From NCBI RefSeq assembly GCF_030864355.1, contig NC_083394.1, forward strand, positions 2,604,001-2,668,000: a stretch of DNA of 64,000 nt, read 5' to 3'. Origin of the DNA: Cutaneotrichosporon cavernicola (taxonomy: Eukaryota > Basidiomycota > Tremellomycetes > Trichosporonales > Trichosporonaceae). This document shows positions 33,120-45,056 of the stretch, piece by piece. Position numbers and translations under genes: made by a program. The notes below the pieces were generated by a model that was not told the DNA's origin, ran no database searches, and worked only from the letters and a program-made list of their open reading frames with translations. The number at the start of each line of letters is the position of its first letter. Positions within the stretch are counted from its first letter, which is position 1.

Positions 33120-36100
33120 ATGTCGGGCCTCCACTTCCTTCCAGACGGCACTCTCAACAGGACAGACCCCTTAGTCTTGGGTGAGTACCGAGTACAAGCT
33201 TCCCTCCCCAAAACTCGATACACTCATCCACACACGCACACAGCGTGCATGTGTACACTCGCTGACCTTGAAAGCAAACGAGAAACTTGCACAGTACTAT
33301 TCTCAAGGCCATGGCAACCCCGTCCCAATCGATCCCATCCCCGGTGTCATTGTCGCCTCCATCCTTGTCTCCATCCTCGGCTCCTATGCCACTCTCCTTG
33401 TCCTCGGCCGACGCACCTCACCCCGAGGAGCGCGCAACCTCGCTCTCCTTCTACTCGCCGCTGTGTGCTTTGCCGCCGTCGCTGTTTGGGGCATGCACTT
33501 TGTCTCCATGATTTCCATCCGTCTCAACGCAACCCGAGGTCTCAGTCACATCGGTCTGAAGGAAAGCGACATCGGACAGGTCGTGTGGTACATCACTGTG
33601 AGTTACGTGAAGCTATGCGTCCGCCGAACCCCCACTGACGCCGTCCCCAGTTCTCTCCAGGTATGACGGTTCTTTCACTCTTCGTACCTCTTGTCGCCAC
33701 CGCGTTCGCGTTCTGGTTCCTCGCGTCTGAGGTTGAGTTCAACTACTGGCGCGGCTTGATCTCTGGTATCATTGTCGGCCTCACCAGTGAGTCACTACTA
33801 GCCTGCTTGCTTCTGGTCATGGGCCCTAACTTCCCCAGTCGGCCTCATGCACTATTCGGCTGCGTTCAAGCTTCCGTACCTCGCCCCAGAGTACACGACC
33901 GTCACAGTAGTGTTCTCGCTCATCCTGGCGTGTATTGCAGCAACTGTTGCTCTTGGCCTCTTCTTCCGACTGCGTGAGCAATGGCAGGACTCGTTCTGGA
34001 AGCGCTGCGTCTGTGCGCTTGCCCTCGCGACCGCCGTTTGCGGCATGCACTACCTCGGGTTGGGCGGCGCCCGCTACTTTGTCAAGCAGAACATTGCTTT
34101 CCCCGAGAAGGGTGCCGTGCTGGAGTCTGCTACCAAGGGCCCGTGGGTTCTTCTCTCCGGCAAGTCGCAGGCCAACCGTCTCACCGTTGCCATTGGCGTC
34201 ATGTGCGCGTGCATCATTGCCCTCTCCGCGGCCATTGCCATTCTCGACTACCTCATTCGTCGCGACATCCGTAACAAGGCCCGCCACATTGTCGTCGCCA
34301 GCGCGGCTTTCGACCCGACTGGCAAGCTCCTCGTGCGTCACGACGGTACCATTCCCATGCAGATCATCCAAACGGACGCCGACCTCTCACGCGTCCTTAA
34401 CGAGCTGGACCCCCGCCGCCCCACCTTCCAGTGGCTCTACCAACTCTCGTTCAACTGGCAGATTGTCACGCCATTCGTGCCGCGCATCCTGCGCGAGATT
34501 GCCAACCGTGGAAAGACGACCGAGACACCGCCTCCTCCGACCTCTGATCGCAGCATGAACCGCTCGGTCTGGGAGCAGCTCCTCTTCCGTTCCCGCTTCG
34601 TCGAGGCATGTGTGCTGCTTGCTCACCAGCTCGACCTATCGATCGAGTCGCTCGGTGTCATGTTTGACCGGGTCCTCACCACCGGTACCCGGCAGCAGAG
34701 TCCGGGTGACGCCCTCGGGGATGAGAAAAACCTCAAGGCCGACGACGAGAGCTCGATCCACGGCATCACGGTCCATCTCACGGCGTCTGAGGGTGTCATG
34801 CTCTTCATCGTCCGCACTATCGGCCACGGCAACCCTGCGTCGCACGACGTGCCTTCTGCTGAGAAGCAGTTAGGCGTCTCGTCGGACAACGTCGACTCGT
34901 ACCTCGTCCGTGGTTACCGACTAACCGAGACGCGCTTCTTCTCCAAGACGCTTGCCGACAACATGGGTGTCTCGAAACAGGAGATGGACGTATTCCTCTC
35001 GGCCTGCAAGACGTACGCCAAGCGTGGTACTCGCGCAGTTGTCCAGTCTGGTGGCGCGTACCTCGGTCTCTTTGGTGTGCGCCCGACATCTGACAACGGT
35101 CTCGACGTCCTTGTTTACAACTTTGCTCGTCACCAAATCCCAGCCTACCGCCTGCCCGACGTCAGCTACCCGCTCACTCCCAGCATGCGCGCGTTCATCC
35201 GCGATTGTGCCAATCTATCAATGGGCGAGGTGCTACAGAGATGCAACGACGCAGTGCAGGCTGCGGAGAACTCGGACAACGGCTCGATTTTGTCGCTCGA
35301 CGAGACGCTGTACGAGTTCCAGGCCGCCATTGCGGTCGCTGTCGAGGCGCTCACTACTGCGCTACGTTGCTGGCCCGATCTCCAAGTGACGGCCCGCCTG
35401 TCGCCTGAGATCCTCGGTCTGCCGACATCGGACAGTGATGACAAGCTCCCTGCCCAGATGATCGTGTTCGAGGTCGTCCTTGGCGCCCCTGAAGCGCGTA
35501 TCACTCCAGTACAGTCGCGCGCCTCAGGTGTCCAGGCTCCAGGTGTCCGCTCGGGTCGTCACGACTCTGACAAGCCCCCGGCCCCCTTTGTCTACACGCC
35601 CTACAACCTCTTCACCAAGTCGCAGACTATGCTCATGCGTGCGCGTGGCCGCCAAGATTTCAATCGCGCCTCCCAAGCTGACCTGGGGCGTCTTTACCCC
35701 TTTATTGCCAATGACGTGGCCGCCGAGCTGCGCGAGGCCGAGGAAAAGAAGCGCCGCGCGAACGGCCGCTTCACCTCGAGAATGTCCAAGATTTCCAAGG
35801 GCCTTTCGGTCGACACATCTGGCCGCGCTCCCTCGTTCCGCGAGGGCGCGCACGAAATGGAGATGCCTGTCTCTCCGGGCAGTGAACCCGATGGCGAGTC
35901 TTATTCTCCGGGCGGCAGCGCCAGTATCACGAAGCTTATGGGAGCAGCCGTTCCACCCGCAGGTGTTCGAAAGGTCGGCGACGGGTTCGGCCGCAAGGCG
36001 GGTTCAGTCAAGACGGACCGCTTCGAGGAGGAGGAGGACTTGCGCTCGCAGACCACGACTGACGCGCCTGGTCCAGCTGTGTACGGCGACATCCGCTTGA

Positions 36101-36189
36101 AGGCCGAGGGCTGGTACTCGCGCTCGATGCGCACGATGGAGCGCAACGACCGCGGCGGGTTGCTTAATGGCGTCGACCTGAGCGAGTGA
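33120..36189 (+). CDS. MHYT-domain membrane signalling protein
   Basis: Integral membrane protein of about 950 residues. The N-terminal third has seven predicted helices and three MHYT signatures at helix ends: WGMHFVSM, GLMHYSAAF and CGMHYLGL. In bacteria MHYT domains are proposed to bind copper through Met and His and to sense O2, CO or NO; this is family knowledge, not shown here. The remaining roughly 650 residues are cytosolic, starting IRRDIRNKARHIVVASAAFD, with no output domain I can name and a low-complexity Ser/Gly tail (EGAHEMEMPVSPGSEPDG). Introns lie at about 33181-33280 (ending CTGACCTTGAAAG), 33599-33652 and 33788-33837. The start opens MSGLHFLPDGTLNRTDP. The neighbours give no functional hint. 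Confidence 0.88.
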
Positions 36190-37019
36190 GGGCATAGATA
36201 GAGGTGTGTGCAGTGCAGCAGGGCAGCACACTTTGCCCGCGGTGTATTTTATAAGTTTCTTTGGGTGGTCTGATGTGGGCCAGAGTGACAGCGTGGGGGT
36301 TCTATAGTGTCTTCTTATTACAATACTCTACGCACGAACTCTTTGTTCTACATAGTGCTTTGATGTATACATTTGTAATCCCCACAGTGTGCGGCGAGGG
36401 ACTGAGCACGACGCGAACAATCCCAACGAGGAGCGATTAGGTGCCAGATGGACACTAGTCGAGGAACAGTCTCACGCATTGCCTCGAGGTACAGGAACGT
36501 CAAGTACATGAAACATTGAAAGGTGCCCGTACCTCTGACGTTGCTCCATTGCGGGTGACTAAGGAAGGCACAAGTTTGGAGGGCTGGAATAAAAGGAGTG
36601 GTGGGGTAGGATCGAGCACTGAAGCATGTCTTCATGTCTGGGTGGTGAGCAATGTTGGAACACGTTGGAACAGTGGATTCGATAGTCATGGCGCAGTTCA
36701 GAATAGGATTTGGATGGTGCTGTGACTGGCAGACCAGGAATTTCGGTGGAGGATTCGACGAAATGTGGCTGTGCGTGGTTACTAGTGCCGTTCATTTGCC
36801 AAGCCTTAATGTGCTGTGGCCGGAGATTTGACAAGGAACCTTACAGCACGATTCAGACGTAAACTGTGATGAAGCCAAGACACGTGATCATTGCTGCGCG
36901 ATTCCAGCTCCAAGACCAAAGTGAGTTCTCTCTCGCCTGGAAATGCGCACAGATGCAGACAACCTCTATATTACATATATGCTATGGTGTTGTGCCGGCC
37001 TCGGATGTGCTTGCCGCAC
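36190..37019. other. Intergenic, convergent 3' ends (MHYT and NBP35)
   Basis: 830 bp between two stop codons, AT-richer than the exons. A TTTTATAAG word about 55 bp after the MHYT stop may belong to its 3' UTR. No coding signal seen. Confidence 0.5.
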
Positions 37020-38230
37020 CTACGCATCCCCCAGCTTCTCCCGGATACGCTGCACAATGTCGAGGTACGCAGTCGTCGCCGGACTGTCGGGGTACGCATC
37101 GAGGAAGCTCTCTCCCTGGTCGCACAGTGCGCCGATCCTGGGATCGAGCGGCACCTTTCCGAGGACCTCGATGCCAAGTTCCTTGCCCATGGCTTCGGCG
37201 CCTCCTGTCGTCGCGACGAAAATGTCCGACTCGCCATGACATTTGGGACAAACAAATCCGCTCATGTTCTCCACGAGCCCTAGAACAGGCAGCCCGACCT
37301 TGTGGCAGAAATCGAGCTCCTTGCGCACGTCCTGGAGCGCAACTTCTTGTGGCGTCGTAACGAGCACCGCCCCGTCTACTCCACTCTCAGCGAGATATTG
37401 AACAACACTAAGGTGTTCGTCCGACGTGCCGGGCGGCGTGTCAACGACCAAATAGTCCAGCTCGCCCCACGATACGTCCTTGAGGAACTGCTTGATGAGG
37501 CCGTTCTTCCTGGGCCCGCGCCAGATCACAGCGTCTGCCCGCGAGGGGAGGAGGAACCCAATAGACATGACGGCGAGGTTGTCGGCTGCGTAAGCTGGAG
37601 ACCAGCCCTCGGCCGAGGTGTGGATTGTCGCCTTCTCCAAGCCCGTCAGGAGGGGGATCGAGGGTCCGCAGATGTCCACGTCCATCAGGCCCGTTTGGAG
37701 GTCGGGATCTGCCGCCAGCGCCCATCCCAAGGCAGCAGTGAAAGTGCTCTTTCCCACACCACCCTTGCCGGACAGGACGAGAATCTTGCGTCGCACGCCG
37801 GCCATACGCTCCCGGATGGCTGGGAGGTCGGGGTCGGGACCCTTGGGTCCCTCAGCACAGATCGCCTGATTCGGGCAGCCGTCGCAGGCGTCCGCCTTGC
37901 CTGCTTGTTCGGAGGAAGGGCCCTGGGGTGAGCGCGCGGGATTGGGGTGAGGGGAGAGGGGGGAAAGGAGATGGTGGGTTGGGAGAGTGGCATTGAGGTT
38001 GGCGTGGTCGATAAGGAGGACAAGAGGGGACAGCGCCGCAATAAACTCACAGGACAGTGCTCCGGCGCATCTTCAGGAATCTCCTCGCTGTTGGCTGCTC
38101 CATTACCGTTCACATTGCCATTCGCTCCATTCGCCGTTCCGTTCGCCTTGGCTGTACCATTCGCGTGCTCGCCGCTGCCGTTCACGCCATTCACTGGCCG
38201 AGCCTCTGTCGATTCGCCATCTGGAGACAT
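37020..38230 (-). CDS. NBP35: Cytosolic Fe-S cluster assembly scaffold ATPase NBP35
   Basis: P-loop NTPase of the Mrp/NBP35 family. With Cfd1 it forms the scaffold of the cytosolic iron-sulfur assembly pathway. An Asn/Gly/Ala-rich N-terminal tail ([15 protein letters not shown]) precedes EHCP, where one intron (about 37931-38050) interrupts the gene. The spliced N-terminal ferredoxin-like motif is C-X13-C-X2-C-X5-C (ending [11 protein letters not shown]), diagnostic of NBP35/NUBP1 and absent from Cfd1. The deviant Walker A is [10 protein letters not shown]. The C-terminal cluster ligands are in [11 protein letters not shown] (CPXC). [10 protein letters not shown] and [13 protein letters not shown] are the switch motifs. 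It ends IREKLGDA. Confidence 0.96.
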
Positions 38231-39089
38231 TTTGTTGTGTGGAGTGATACAAGTTTGAGTCCTTGAGTGGGGGTGGCGAAGATATGGAAATGGATCCTAA
38301 ATGGAGTTACGCATCCCGAAATCGCGTGCTGACTGATCGGCAGGGTGGAGCGGGTTCAAATCGGTCAAGGGTTTCGCTAGAGAACTGGCGCATTTCGGTC
38401 CTCTCTCTACAGCACTTGATGCATCAAAACAATTCGCGTCAGATCTCCATCTCCATCTCGCTCTCGCTATGTCGTCCATCCCGCCTCAGGATCTCCTGTA
38501 ACACATCTCGCTTGCCCAATGTATATCTACGTACTCCCCAATATCCATACCCTCTTGCGCGCGCTTGGCAGCCACATACTTGTCCCTCAGTTTTTCGGTG
38601 CGCAGCTCTTAAAGGACGGACGTAGATGTTGCGCTTGATCTTGCCGCATTAAGGGGCGGGTTGGGAGAGGTACTCGCGTCCAGGAGTACCGCACCAGAGA
38701 GGAGATGCAGTGCGGCGGGTAGCGGGAAGCAGGATAGAGGTCGAGCCCACGTGTTCAATCTCACGTGGAATTGGCCAGAGTGTTGTCGAGAGGGTCGTGG
38801 CGATGGCGGTGAAAGAGGTAGGTTGGATCAGGGGCCGCGATTCTGGATAAAGTCCGAGGCGAGTTCTGGTTCCATGTCGACGTCGGACATGAGCGACAAT
38901 GAGAAAGTGACCAGTCGCAGTGGTCAGAACGCACGCGAACAGATGTGAGATCATACTACAGTCGTCAGCAGTCTGAGATTCATTCCGACCATCAGAAAAT
39001 GGCACACATTGAGTCAACTCCTCCGTCACACCGTCGCATTCGCTATGATGTGCAAAACCTAACATCTACAGACACTATTAGGCTCTATC
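38231..39089. other. Intergenic: NBP35 upstream region and eIF3a 3' region
   Basis: 859 bp. The left part is the NBP35 promoter and the right part the eIF3a 3' flank. A GGTTCAAAT word at about 38351 is not part of a tRNA fold. No gene seen. Confidence 0.5.
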
Positions 39090-42081
39090 TTACCACCGTG
39101 GGCCGCCGCCACGGGGCGTCCCGCCACGAGTCGCACCACCACCACGGGGCGGCGGGCCCTGCCCGCGACGCCAGACACCAGGCTTCTCCTCCGCTGGCGC
39201 CGTCGAGCCGGGCGACCCAGGAGTGGCAGGGGAGCCGATGCGGGGCGAGCCGCCGGGCGACCCATTCGCCGCAGCAGGCGCACCACCCTGGCGGGAAGCC
39301 GCCTCCTTGGCCGCAGCGCGCTCGCGCCAGCCGCCGCCGCCGCCACCGCCAGCCGCAGCACCACGCGCAGCAAAGACGGGCGGGCGGGTGCTCGAAGCCG
39401 GCGCGGTAGTCGCAGCAGGGGCACGCTGAGCACCAGCGCCCGAGCGCTCGCGGCGGCGTGCCTCGGCCTCCTCCTCGCGCTGCTGGCGGAGGCGGAGCAC
39501 TTCGGCATCCCGCTCGCGCTGCCTCTCGCGCTCGGCGCGTGCCTCAGCCGCCTTCGCCTCCTGCTCCTTCCGCCGAGCCTCGATCTCGGCTTTGGCCTTG
39601 GCCTCCTTCTCCTCGCGCTCCTTAATGAGGCGCTCCTCCTCCTCGGCTCTGCGCTGGGCCTCCTCCTCGGCCGCACGCTCCGCCTCCTCCTCCGCCTCGC
39701 GGGCCTCCTTCTCGGCCCAGTGGCGCGCGAGCACCGCGGCCGCGAACATCTTTTTCTCCTCGACAACCTTGGCGGCCGCAGCCTTGCGAGCAGCCTCGAA
39801 CTCTCTCTCCTGCTGTGACTCGACGGCACGGCGCGCGACGAGGTAGTCGGGCATCATACGGCCAAGACGGCCCTTAAGCTCGCGCATAGCGGCCTGCTGA
39901 GCGATAGCTGCATCACGCGCCGACTTGTTCGCGCGGTCGTGCGCAGAACGGTCCTCGGTCTTCTGACGCTCGTAGTCGCCCGCCAGAAGAGGACGCTCCT
40001 CCTTGCGGTACGCACGCTCGAGGTGGTCCATGCGCTTGCCGATGATGCGGAGGCGCTCGTTGAGCTCGCGCTTCTCCTTGGCAATGTGCTCGACCTGCAT
40101 CGCGACAATCTTGGACGTGTCGAGCTCCTCGTCCTTCATCGTCGAGATGTCGACCTTGAGGTGGCCCTTCTGCGCCAGCTGCTCGGCGAGCTTGCGCGCC
40201 TCGTCGCGGCGAGTTGCCTCCATCTGGCGCTGCAGGCGGTCCATGTCGGCCTGGCGCGCAGCCTCCTTCTCGCGGCGTGCAGTTTCCTCGGCAAGCTGCT
40301 TGGCGCGCTCAGCCTTGGCAGTCGACTCCTCGCGCTCGCGGCGGAGGCTCGCCTCCTCCATGAGCTCGCGACGCTTCTGCACAATAAGGCGCCGGTGCTC
40401 CGTGCGCTTGCGCTCCTCCTCGGCGTCCGCGAGCGCCGCAGAGTAGGCCTCCTCGCGGGCTACCGAAGGCACCGGGTTCAGGTAGTTGAGCGCAGTGTGG
40501 AGGTACAGAGCGAGGTTGGAGAGACGGTGGAGGTCGGCGCCAGGGGCGGCGAAGTTGACCGTCTTGGCGACGTGGTCGACCGTGGCGTTGATGTCGCCGC
40601 GGCGCGAGGCAGTCATGAGGAACTTCTCGAGGGCGGGCATGTCAGTCGCCCAGGGCCCGTTGTCGAACGCCTTAACGAGCGAGAGGATGTGCGAGAGCGA
40701 GACGGTCTCGTACACACGCGAGAGCTCCTGGATGAGACGCGAGAGCACAACGTCACGGAGAGCGGGGAGGTAAGCGGCGTAGTCGGCCGAGAGGTTGGCA
40801 ACAATGGGAGCAAGCTGCTTGCAGGCCTTAAGGGGCTGGAAGTCGGTCTCAATGATGTTATAGAGCTGGCGGACCTCGGCGGGGACGCGCTTAAGGTGCT
40901 TGGCAGCGGCATCCTGGACGAGGGCCTCACGCGTGGGCATCTTGGGGAGGTTGAGGAGGGCGATGAGACGCTGCTTGGTCTCGACGTCGCCAAGAGGCAC
41001 AGCAAGGGCCGAGAGCAGGACAGCAGCAGGGGCGTTCTCCTTGACGGAGCCCGCACGCTCAGCGTACTGGTAGTAGCGGCTCCAGGCGGCAGCGTGGAAG
41101 ACGGCGACCTGCTTGCCGCCTTCGGCGTTGAAGATCTGAGTGAGCTTCTCGTAGTAGTTGGCCATCATCGAGGGCTTGGCGCCCTTCTTGCCGGCAACGA
41201 GGTCGTGCACGTCCTGGATCGAGCGGAAGGCCTCCTGCCAGAGCTCGAGCTCAACGGCGGTCTCGAGCTGCAGGAAGCGCGTGTCGAGGTGGCGTGACAA
41301 GGTCTCGGGGTCGGCGAGGTTGATCGAGTGCGCCTGGTGCGAGTACTTGGTAGCGTTCTGGAGGTCCTTGCGGAGACGCTGTTCGCAGAGGCGGCGGAAG
41401 TCGCTCTTACGCTGGTGCTGCTTGCAGAACGCAAAGGCGCGGTTGGCAATCTGCTGGTAGACGAGCTCGAGGCGGTCGTTGCCCTTGGCAATGTCGAGTG
41501 ACACGTCGTACGCGTCGTACGTGAACTTTTGGGCAGGGTGGACGAGGCGGCGCTCAATGCGCTCACGATCGCCCGCGCTCTCGAGGAACGAGTCGTACAG
41601 CATAGTCACGGGTTGGAGGCGAAGGTCGTCGTCCTGCTCCTCAGCCGCGCCGCCGCCGAGAGCTGCAATCTCCTTCTCCGCCTTGACCATCGCATCGGCG
41701 AGGCGTGCCTCAGCCTTGTCGATAAAGTGCAGGAGCACCTTCTCGATCGACGCAACATTCACATTTTGCGCAGTGTTCTTGTACTGCACGAGCACCTCGC
41801 GCGCATCACTCTTGCGCTGCAGCGCAACGCAGAGGTCGAGGTATTTGATGACGATGGGCTCGAGGGTCGGGATCGGCGCATTTCTGAAGCGGCGACTGGG
41901 GTTAACAGGCGCGAGAACAATGGACGTACGCAAGGAACACCTCGGAGAGGAACTCAAAGGCCTGAGCCTGCGACTGGGACGTGTTGAGAGCAAGGAGCTC
42001 CTCTGCGCGCTGACGTTAGCTCTGTCTTTCTGGCATCCGCACCCTCAGCGCGTTCTCGGGCTTGACGTAGACGGGAGGCAT
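39090..42081 (-). CDS. TIF32: Translation initiation factor eIF3 subunit a
   Basis: Largest scaffold subunit of eIF3, cytosolic, needed for 43S recruitment and scanning. The start at 42081 gives MPPVYVKPENALR. Two short introns (about 42007-42039 and 41894-41931) restore NALRRAEELLALNTSQSQ and EVFLARRFRNAPIPTLEP, matching the eIF3a N-terminus. A helical PCI region lies around residues 330-510. Downstream is a long charged coiled coil rich in EERLIKEREEKEAKAKAEIE-type heptads. The Gly/Arg/Pro-rich tail (RGGGATRGGTPRGGGPRW) is RGG-like. Roughly 1,000 residues, normal for fungal eIF3a. The long plus-strand frame 39939-41297 is an antisense artefact of the biased coiled-coil codons. Divergent from epsin. 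Confidence 0.96.
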
Positions 42082-42816
42082 GGTGCGTTGTAGTTGTAGA
42101 TGAGATGTGGCCGGAGGGGTGTCCGGATTTTTGGTTTGGGGGATTTAGCAGACTAAGTCTTCCTCTCTGCCAGCGGTGACGCGTTACGGCAGTGATTTAT
42201 CGAGCGTAGTCGCTTAGGGATTGAGGGGAAGGGTGGAGGTGGTGAGGGCGAGGAAGTCGACAGCGAGCTCGTTGTCCTCGGTCTGCATCTGCCATCCAGC
42301 GTGCCACAACCTGAACATCGAAAAGTGAGAGCAGCCTGGTGGCGGTAATGCCGAAACCTCCGTCCACGTGGTGAATTGTGGCGATGAAGGGGTACGGTGT
42401 GTGCCTTGACTGAGCACTGCGGGATGTAATCGGGCCGTAGGTTCGACTGGGATTCATGTTATGAGCTAATGGGCCTATGGACCTGTGAGCCTGTGGGCCT
42501 GCGGTTTTGCGGGGAGTTTGCGGGGTCTGACTGACAGACTAGCAGTCAAGACCTGACGCACAGTCACAAGAGCCCCTCAGTGGCTCAGTCGCTATGGTGA
42601 TGGGCCATCGCAGTTGCTTACATCTGATTAGTGACGCCGTCAGGCCATACCATCCAACCAACCACCCAATCCATCCAACATCCATCCACATCCCTCGCCA
42701 CACCATCGCCATCAAACCATCAAGAAGCCATTTCTTCCATCCGACTATCACTCACTCTCTCATTTATAATTCAACCATCAACGTTAGCAACGACTCTCAC
42801 ATAACCAGTCGAGGCC
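42082..42816. promoter_or_regulatory. Divergent promoter between eIF3a and epsin
   Basis: A 735-bp head-to-head interval. The epsin-proximal part is rich in CCATCCA words (42650-42722) followed by a CTCTCATTTATAATTC stretch (about 42757-42772), a possible TATA region. An imperfect GGCCTGTGAGCC-like repeat lies at about 42471-42505. Confidence 0.5.
42650..42722. repeat. CCATCCA-rich low-complexity tract
   Basis: Irregular repetition of CCAACC, CCATCCA and ACATCC words directly upstream of the epsin TATA-like region. Confidence 0.65.
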
Positions 42817-44729
42817 ATGGCGCAGTCTCTTCAGCACTTGTAAGTGACACTACTTCAGCTCAACACTCACTCTCAGCGGCCGTGGAGGTGAGCAATTCTC
42901 GTCACTGGCCACCCATTCCATCAACTAACCATAGCCCTCCGGGTGGCCAAAAACTATACCAAGGGTTACAGTGATACCCAGGTTAGCTAGTGGGCATTGC
43001 ATTCAAGCTCACGCCAGACGAAAGTGCGCGATGCGACATCGAACGACCCATGGGGACCCTCAGGAACGCAGATGAACGAAATCGCTCAGCTCACATACAA
43101 CCAGTGCGCGCACCGGATTGACCTTTAGCTGACAACAGGGGTGACTTTGTTGAGATCATGGAGATGCTGGATAAGCGCCTCAACGATAAGGGCAAGAACT
43201 GGCGGCATGTGTTCAAGGTGCGTCGAGCCACACACCCCTGGAGCTTCAGGCTCTCGCTACCGCCCGGGCTCCTGCTCCTCGTCATCTGTCTGTGATGGCA
43301 ACCGGGCGCTCGTATGATGACATGGAACTGGGCTGACATCTAGGCGCTAACTGTTCTCGACTACTGCTTGCATGCGGGCTCGGAGAACGTCGTGGTCTAC
43401 TTCAAGGACAACCTGTACATCGTCAAGACGCTCAAGGAGTTTGTCTACGTCGACGACCAGGGCAAGGATGTGGGCCACAATGTCCGCCAGAAGGCCAAGG
43501 ACATTACGAACCTTCTGCAGGACGAGGAGAGGCTTCGCACCGAGAGGCGACAGAGAGGTGCGATGCGTGACCGAATGCTGGGGAACATTGCAGACAGCGG
43601 CCTGCAAGGCGAGGAGGACTTGGGTGACCGGCGCAACGGGAACGCACCGCGTCGCCAGAGGCCAGCCAACTACCGCAACCCGTCGCGGGAAGAGGACGAC
43701 GACCTGCAGCGCGCACTGCAGGAGAGCATGGACACGAGCCGTGAGGAAGACAAGAGACGCTCGCAACGAGTCAAGGAGGAGGACGACCTCCAGAAGGCGT
43801 TACGGTTGTCAGAGGAGGATGAGGCGCGCAAGAAGCGGGAAGCTGAGGAGGCCAACCAGCGTGCACTAATGGACGACAACTTCCAGCTCGAGAGCAACAA
43901 CCAGTACTCGCAGCAGAATCAGCAAGGCATGGGAATGATGAACACAGGCTTCCCCCTCGTCGACACGAGCACGGGCTGGGGCGGCCAGCAGCAGCTCCAG
44001 CCACAATTCACCTCGTACAACGTGAGTTGTGTACAGCTAACTTCTGACTCCAGCCATTCTATGCGCAGATGCTTGCGCAGCAGCAACAACAGCAACAACA
44101 ACAGCAGATGATGCAGCAGCAAGAAATGATGCAGCAGCAGCAGATGCTAGAGCAGCAACGTCAGCAGGAGGAGTACATGCGCCAGCAGATGATGCTGCAG
44201 CAACAGCAAAGCCTCATCCCACAGCACACGAGCGTGGGATCCAACAATCCTTTCGCACCACGCCCACAGCAGCAGAGCCTGCTCGACCAGGGTTCGAGCA
44301 ACCAGAACCAGAACAATTCGCTATTCTCCAACTCCTTCCTCCCTGTACCCAGCGTGCAGACACAGCTGCCACAGCAGCCCACCTCCCCTGTCCAGTCGCC
44401 AGTCTCGGCGACGCCAGTGTCCCCAGCCAAGCCCGCATGGCAGGCCCCCGTCGACAAGGACGACGGACAGCACGCTCACCTTGCCAACCTCCTCAGCGCG
44501 GGCCGCGAAGGCGGAACCGACACATTCGGTAACGTCGGCAATCTCCGTGAGTTCGTGCCCGTGGGAAGTCGGGAAATCGCACTGCCCTCTGATTCCCCCC
44601 AAACAACCCCACAAGATTTCACTGACGCCAGGCTTCGGTGCCAACAACCCGTTCGGTGGTATGGGCAGCCAAAAGACAGGCATGCCGCAGCAGCAGAAGC
44701 CGAACGACCAGCCATTCTTCCAGATATAG
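42817..44729 (+). CDS. ENT1/ENT2: Epsin (ENTH-domain endocytic adaptor)
   Basis: Clathrin adaptor that binds PI(4,5)P2 through its ENTH domain and ubiquitinated cargo through UIMs. The N-terminus needs four small exons: MAQSLQH, an 11-nt microexon (42877-42887), then VAKNYTKGYSDTQ, TKVRDATSNDPWGPSGTQ and GDFVEIMEMLDKRLND. The conserved ALTVLDYCLHAGSENVVVYF follows. Two UIMs are visible (DDDLQRALQESMDTS and DDLQKALRLSEED), a Gln-rich tract (about 44069-44215), and two NPF motifs for EH-domain partners (NNPFAP, NNPFGG). Introns at 44022-44053 (32 nt) and 44547-44631 close the C-terminus, ending NDQPFFQI. Roughly 530 residues. The microexon is required to keep frame between MAQSLQH and the ENTH sequence. 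Confidence 0.94.
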
Positions 44730-45056
44730 GTAGCCATACCCGAGCGCCGTTGTGTGTCGCTCGGTGCCGAGGGTGAGACGTTTGTCTAGATGAGATTCTG
44801 TAGTTGTTGATGTTGGTTATGACACGTTCCGTTCGTCGTTTCTGCTTTGACTGATGAATGTGAGACGTAGAGTGCAGAGTGGGCGCGACAACAAATGACA
44901 ACCGACCTCCACTTTTGCGCGTCATAAATCACTAAACATGACTCACCCCACAATTCACTGTATCACCCAAACACCCATCAGATCACAACCGGCCACCATA
45001 GAGGACGCATGCTCCTCTCCTTTCCTTGGCGTCTGACTCTCCCTCTATTATCAGCA
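44730..45056. other. Intergenic: epsin 3' region and APN1 5' region
   Basis: 327 bp. An upstream in-frame ATG at 45009 could extend APN1 by 16 residues. Otherwise nothing. Confidence 0.5.

Noticed and set aside
39939..41297. 452-codon frame antisense to eIF3a
   Set aside because: Produced by the Lys/Glu/Arg-rich coiled-coil codons of eIF3a read backwards.
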